DNA from: QWQI01 sp040374745
GTDB lineage: Bacteria > Planctomycetota > Planctomycetia > Isosphaerales > Isosphaeraceae
Assembly: GCA_040374745.1 (NCBI GenBank)
Contig: JBEITT010000004.1
Span: forward strand, 1 to 64,000
Length of the DNA stretch: 64,000 nt
Direction: 5' to 3'
The position numbers were made by a program, and so were the translations under genes. Below the pieces are notes generated by a model, which worked only from the letters and a program-made list of their open reading frames with translations, had not been told where the DNA came from and did not search any database. This document shows, piece by piece, positions 61,627 to 64,000 of this stretch. Every line of letters begins with the position of its first letter. Position 1 is the first letter of the stretch.

Positions 61627-64000
61627 ATGGCCAGCGACCAACTCCCGCAGAAGGGTCAGAAGAACACCACAGCGGCGAGCGTTTTTGCCGAATTGAGTGT
61701 CGTTGGCCTGGTGCTCTTCATGATGCTGGCTCTGACGGCCTCGATCATAATCTTTCTGACCCGTGGAAACAAAACTCAAACGTTCAAGCCTGATTCTTCT
61801 CTAATTAATTCGTCGATAAGTAGAGCGGAACCTGCGAAAATCAAACCAGAAACACCTGTTAAGTTGCCAGAACCGCCGGCGGCACCGGATGAATCCCTGG
61901 CCGAACTGAAATTGCTTGAAAAACAACTGCAAGCCGCTCGCCAGGCTCGCGTGAAAGCTGACTTGATGGCCTGGGTTGCCGAGAAATCGTCGGCGTTTCT
62001 GGAATCTAGCCTGAATCATTCGAAAAAGAGGCAGCAATCAGCACAAAAGCTGTTGGCTGCACTTCAACAGAGCAAGAAATCCACTGAAGACACGGCATCG
62101 CTGCTGGCCGACGAAATTGCCCGGCTTGAACTTGAGCGGGAATCTGCCGAAACGAGCCACGAGCTCGCCAAAAATTTCAAGGGCTACAGCATATTGCCCT
62201 ATCGCGGCCCCAACGGCACTTGGCACCGCCCCCTGCCCATTGAATGTACCAACGAAACAGCCCAGATCATGCCAGGCGGGCCCTCGTTTCGCCTGATTGA
62301 CCTTGAGCTTGCGGGCATGTCAGGCAACAGCGTCTTTTCCAGGATCATCGAGCTTGCCATGCGAAAGGCCGCCGCCCAGGCCACGCCCGACGGCAATGCC
62401 CCCACTGTCTATGTTCTTTTTGTCGTAAGGCCAAGCGGAATTAAGGCTTATTACGAAGCCCGCGCTCGCCTTCAGGCTCAGGGCGTCGCCTTTGGCTATG
62501 AACTTGTCGATGAAAAAACGCCCATTGAATACCCTGACCTGGGCGACCTGACCGAGTGGCCGGGCTACACCGCTGCTACAGGCATTGCTTCAGTTGGGTC
62601 AGTCGTGCCAGGCGACACTTCAAACCGGCAGAGGTCGACAAGATCAGGAACGAATAACGCCACAACGCCGCCCGGTTCAGTAAAACCTGATGGCCTTTAC
62701 GTCTGGAAAAACGGGCTTGGTGGCAGTCGCGGGCCAGGTGGTCTGAATAACGAAACGGCTATGAACGAAGGGCTGAGTGACTCAATTCCCCGAAGCCGTG
62801 CGACAGCAAACGTTAATGAGTTGGGTCAGGACAGCGGGCCCGAATCAAATGACTCTGCTTTAAGCAAAGGTCGAAGCAGGTCGATGGGCGAGGGAGTGGA
62901 TGGCCCCGGTCAATCGCCCCGGGTTGATTTTGGACCCGGTACTTTAAGCCAACTTGGTCGAAGTCCGGGCGGCGGAACTCAACGTTCGCCAGAAGCGTCA
63001 AATTCAGCCATTCAGCCGAACCTCAGCCCACCCTGGGGCAACCAGCCCGACCCACGTCGGGGCGGCGACGGCAGCTTTGGTAATGGCCGAACCGGCGACG
63101 CTAATGCAGGCAATAAGGCCGGTAAACCCGGCACATTCAGCGACCTTGTCGCCGAACTTAATGCCAGCGAAGGCAATTCCGTCGGCAATCTCGCCAACCG
63201 ACCTGGTGCAGTGGCTATCATGCCCGGCGATCTCGCGGACGATGGTCAGAACGTATCCATCCCATCCGACGGCAGTTCAGGCCTTCCACCAAGCGAGAAG
63301 CCGATTGCCAGCGAACGAAACGGCATTGGCCCACTCGGCGGCATGCCCACTGCTCCATCTCTCCGCCCCGGCACGGCATTTTCACGAAGCCCATTTGGCA
63401 CGAATGTTCCCACTTTGCCCCGATTTGAGCCGGCCCCCGGTAGCCCCGGATCTGCAAGCAGCGATAGCCACAATGCCTCTTCGACTGGTTCAAACACCCC
63501 TCCATTGGGCACTCAGTCGGGCTCATCAGGCAATGCTGGTAGTTCCAATCCGCCCGCGATTGCCGGGTCGTCGGGGGCATCGGCTTCAGCTGGTGGTGGT
63601 TCGGCGGGTAATTCAGGCAGTGGCTCAGGCGAATCAAGATCAGACGATAAACCACAACGAAATCAGGGTTTTGGCCTTCGCCGACTCTTCGGCGGAGACA
63701 ACAAACTGCCGGAAAAAGCCTGGGAAATTTCGCTTTATTGTGATGCCGATGGGTTGACCATCAGGCCCGGCGAGCATCGCCTCCGAGCAACCGACCTTCA
63801 GGGCGATGCCGACCTGCTTCCGCGAACACTACAGGCCATGTTTGAAAAACAGCTTCGCGACCATCCCGAGCGGTTCTGGCGGCCTTATATCCGCTATCGC
63901 CTGGCACCAGGTGGCGACAACCTCATGGCAACAGCCCAGCAACAAATCGCCGAAGGCTTTATCCGCTGGCCTGCACTGGTTGAAAAAGTGGCATCAGCGG
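61627..64000 (+). CDS. Membrane-anchored protein with duplicated ExbD-like domain, 3' end outside window
   Basis: An open frame of 791 codons without a stop runs off the right edge; the ATG at 61627 is the likely start. One membrane segment (about 24-47, LSVVGLVLFMMLALTASIIIFL) is followed by a coiled coil (about 85-175), a folded domain (about 183-320) and a Gly/Ser/Asn/Pro linker (about 320-685). A second folded domain (about 690-791) begins at ISLYCDADGLTIRPG. The two domains share an order: short strand with Cys, PGG or PGE turn, helix, VLFVVRPSGIK or IRYRLAPGG strand, helix. Resemblance to ExbD/TolR periplasmic domains is a guess. Preceded by hldE. Confidence 0.7.
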   Translation, partial: MASDQLPQKGQKNTTAASVFAELSVVGLVLFMMLALTASIIIFLTRGNKTQTFKPDSSLINSSISRAEPAKIKPETPVKLPEPPAAPDESLAELKLLEKQLQAARQARVKADLMAWVAEKSSAFLESSLNHSKKRQQSAQKLLAALQQSKKSTEDTASLLADEIARLELERESAETSHELAKNFKGYSILPYRGPNGTWHRPLPIECTNETAQIMPGGPSFRLIDLELAGMSGNSVFSRIIELAMRKAAAQATPDGNAPTVYVLFVVRPSGIKAYYEARARLQAQGVAFGYELVDEKTPIEYPDLGDLTEWPGYTAATGIASVGSVVPGDTSNRQRSTRSGTNNATTPPGSVKPDGLYVWKNGLGGSRGPGGLNNETAMNEGLSDSIPRSRATANVNELGQDSGPESNDSALSKGRSRSMGEGVDGPGQSPRVDFGPGTLSQLGRSPGGGTQRSPEASNSAIQPNLSPPWGNQPDPRRGGDGSFGNGRTGDANAGNKAGKPGTFSDLVAELNASEGNSVGNLANRPGAVAIMPGDLADDGQNVSIPSDGSSGLPPSEKPIASERNGIGPLGGMPTAPSLRPGTAFSRSPFGTNVPTLPRFEPAPGSPGSASSDSHNASSTGSNTPPLGTQSGSSGNAGSSNPPAIAGSSGASASAGGGSAGNSGSGSGESRSDDKPQRNQGFGLRRLFGGDNKLPEKAWEISLYCDADGLTIRPGEHRLRATDLQGDADLLPRTLQAMFEKQLRDHPERFWRPYIRYRLAPGGDNLMATAQQQIAEGFIRWPALVEKVASA

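Noticed and set aside
62954..63757. 267-codon plus-strand open frame
   Set aside because: It lies inside the 61627-64000 gene in another frame and has the His/Pro/Arg-rich composition of an out-of-frame reading of Gly/Ser-rich coding DNA.

Overview
The window reads as chromosomal DNA of a planctomycete (Planctomycetota). The evidence is a set of lineage-typical families: a DUF1559 pseudopilin-like protein, a very large dehydrogenase-like protein with a C-terminal CxxCH haem site, an arylsulfatase, surface proteins with LEPR/LEDR-type N-termini ending in LETRQLLA and LEDRTTPA, FG-GAP and Calx-beta repeat proteins, a ThiS-ThiG fusion, and a TolC/MFP/ABC efflux operon. A Gemmata-like relative is my guess. 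I see no rRNA, tRNA, CRISPR array, prophage or insertion sequence.

Layout. 1-4608 (minus): start of a DinG-like helicase, then a tightly overlapping unit of SEC-C/TPR protein, TPR-like protein and HisI. 5089-8893 (plus): a secretion/pilus-ATPase module of PilT, a PilB/GspE-like protein with degenerate catalytic motifs, and a CvpA-like membrane protein, ending at a strong hairpin shared with a convergent serine hydrolase. 9948-11203: a membrane-anchored unknown and an antitoxin with a decayed RelE/ParE toxin. 11638-14541: a class-V aminotransferase and SerA, a likely serine-biosynthesis pair. 14926-17000 (minus): exported methyltransferase, VWA protein, GreA. 17233-24388 (minus): four-gene MacAB-TolC-type efflux operon, with a 98-bp coding overlap between the tolC-like and adaptor genes.

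24855-41692 is rich in exported proteins: FG-GAP protein, glutathione peroxidase, a Clp_N-ThiD2-ThiE fusion, a 1.3-kb AT-rich stretch without genes, a 1476-residue beta-helix/Calx-beta protein, sulfatase, the CxxCH protein and the DUF1559 protein. 42060-52774 is mostly information processing: QueE, TatD, then nusA-infB-rbfA followed by an endonuclease III-like gene lacking the catalytic lysine, a DEAD-box helicase and two small unknowns. 52851-64000: a zinc-peptidase-like protein, a structured intergenic region, a small unknown, STAS, rhomboid, GNAT, sugar isomerase, ThiS-ThiG, sulfotransferase, HldE, and a long membrane-anchored protein running off the right edge whose two similar domains flank a low-complexity linker.

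The best candidates for something undescribed are the PilT / degenerate GspE / CvpA module, the Clp_N-ThiD2-ThiE fusion, the catalytically altered endonuclease III homologue in the translation operon, the duplicated-domain protein at the right edge, and the tandem-repeat plus nested-hairpin region near 54.0-54.2 kb. Protein families were recognised by eye from motifs; no database search was run.
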